Position numbers and translations under genes: made by a program. A DNA stretch of 5,520 nucleotides from Sphingomonas sp. GTDB lineage: Bacteria > Pseudomonadota > Alphaproteobacteria > Sphingomonadales > Sphingomonadaceae. The stretch is taken from assembly GCA_013822915.1 (NCBI GenBank), contig PNLG01000220.1:1-5520 (forward strand). Reading direction: 5' to 3'. The notes beneath the pieces are model-generated. The model worked only from the letters and a program-made list of their open reading frames with translations, was not told the DNA's origin and did no database searches. This document shows, piece by piece, positions 5,475 through 5,520 of this stretch; the first letter of the stretch is position 1, and each line of letters begins with the position of its first letter.

Positions 5475-5520
5475 TTTGCCGTACCAGCCCGCTCCGCCTC
5501 CCGGCCGCCGACAGCGTATC
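5458..5520 (-). CDS. Possible C-terminal end of a leftward gene (partial, unidentified)
   Basis: Reading left from base 5520 on the minus strand gives 20 residues, DTLSAAGRRSGLVRQMFQCD, then TGA at 5460-5458. Most codons end in G or C, as in the real genes here, and the residues resemble an ordinary soluble protein tail. I do not recognise the protein. Other frames across this short stretch are also open, so coding is only a possibility. If real, the gene converges on the RcnB-family gene, its stop lies in the 9-base inverted repeat, and the GC hairpin at 5405-5438 lies downstream of both. Confidence 0.35.
   Translation of the reverse strand, partial: DTLSAAGRRSGLVRQMFQCD

Noticed and set aside
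1..5520. CRISPR array, insertion sequence, tRNA, rRNA or phage genes
   Set aside because: No regularly spaced repeats, transposase or integrase motifs, tRNA-like cloverleaf or rRNA sequence was seen; the window reads as continuous housekeeping genes.

Overview
The window is high-GC DNA from an alphaproteobacterium, most likely a sphingomonad (Sphingomonadales). This assignment rests on three things: strong G/C preference at third codon positions; a ubiquinol-cytochrome c chaperone next to a YceD/DUF177 gene and divergent from an alphaproteobacterial-type bamE; and the style of the DinG-like helicase and the RcnB-family protein. It is inference from gene content and was not tested by any search. 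The window looks like ordinary chromosomal housekeeping DNA. I see no mobile element, CRISPR array, tRNA or rRNA.

Layout: (1) 1-2538 (+), a DinG/XPD-type ATP-dependent DNA helicase whose start lies left of the window. (2) 2548-3090 (+), a SixA-like histidine phosphatase 9 bases downstream, probably in the same operon. (3) 3087-3614 (-), a YceD/DUF177 protein whose stop codon overlaps the phosphatase stop tail to tail. (4) 3611-4129 (-), a CBP3-type ubiquinol-cytochrome c chaperone, translationally coupled to the YceD gene through an ATGA overlap. (5) 4130-4228, a 99-base divergent promoter region. (6) 4229-4729 (+), BamE, an outer-membrane assembly lipoprotein with a polyglycine tail. (7) 4876-5382 (+), an exported RcnB-family protein. 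(8) 5383-5520, a region with two strong inverted repeats and, at the right edge, a possible C-terminal end of a leftward gene.

The genes fall into three functional groups: DNA repair plus phosphatase; a divergon linking outer-membrane beta-barrel assembly (BamE) to respiratory complex III assembly and an rRNA/translation-associated protein; and an envelope protein of unknown role. I found no convincing evidence of an undescribed system. The points most worth a second look are the perfect inverted repeat at 5454-5474, the 15-base duplication that lengthens the BamE polyglycine tail, and the tight overlaps between genes.
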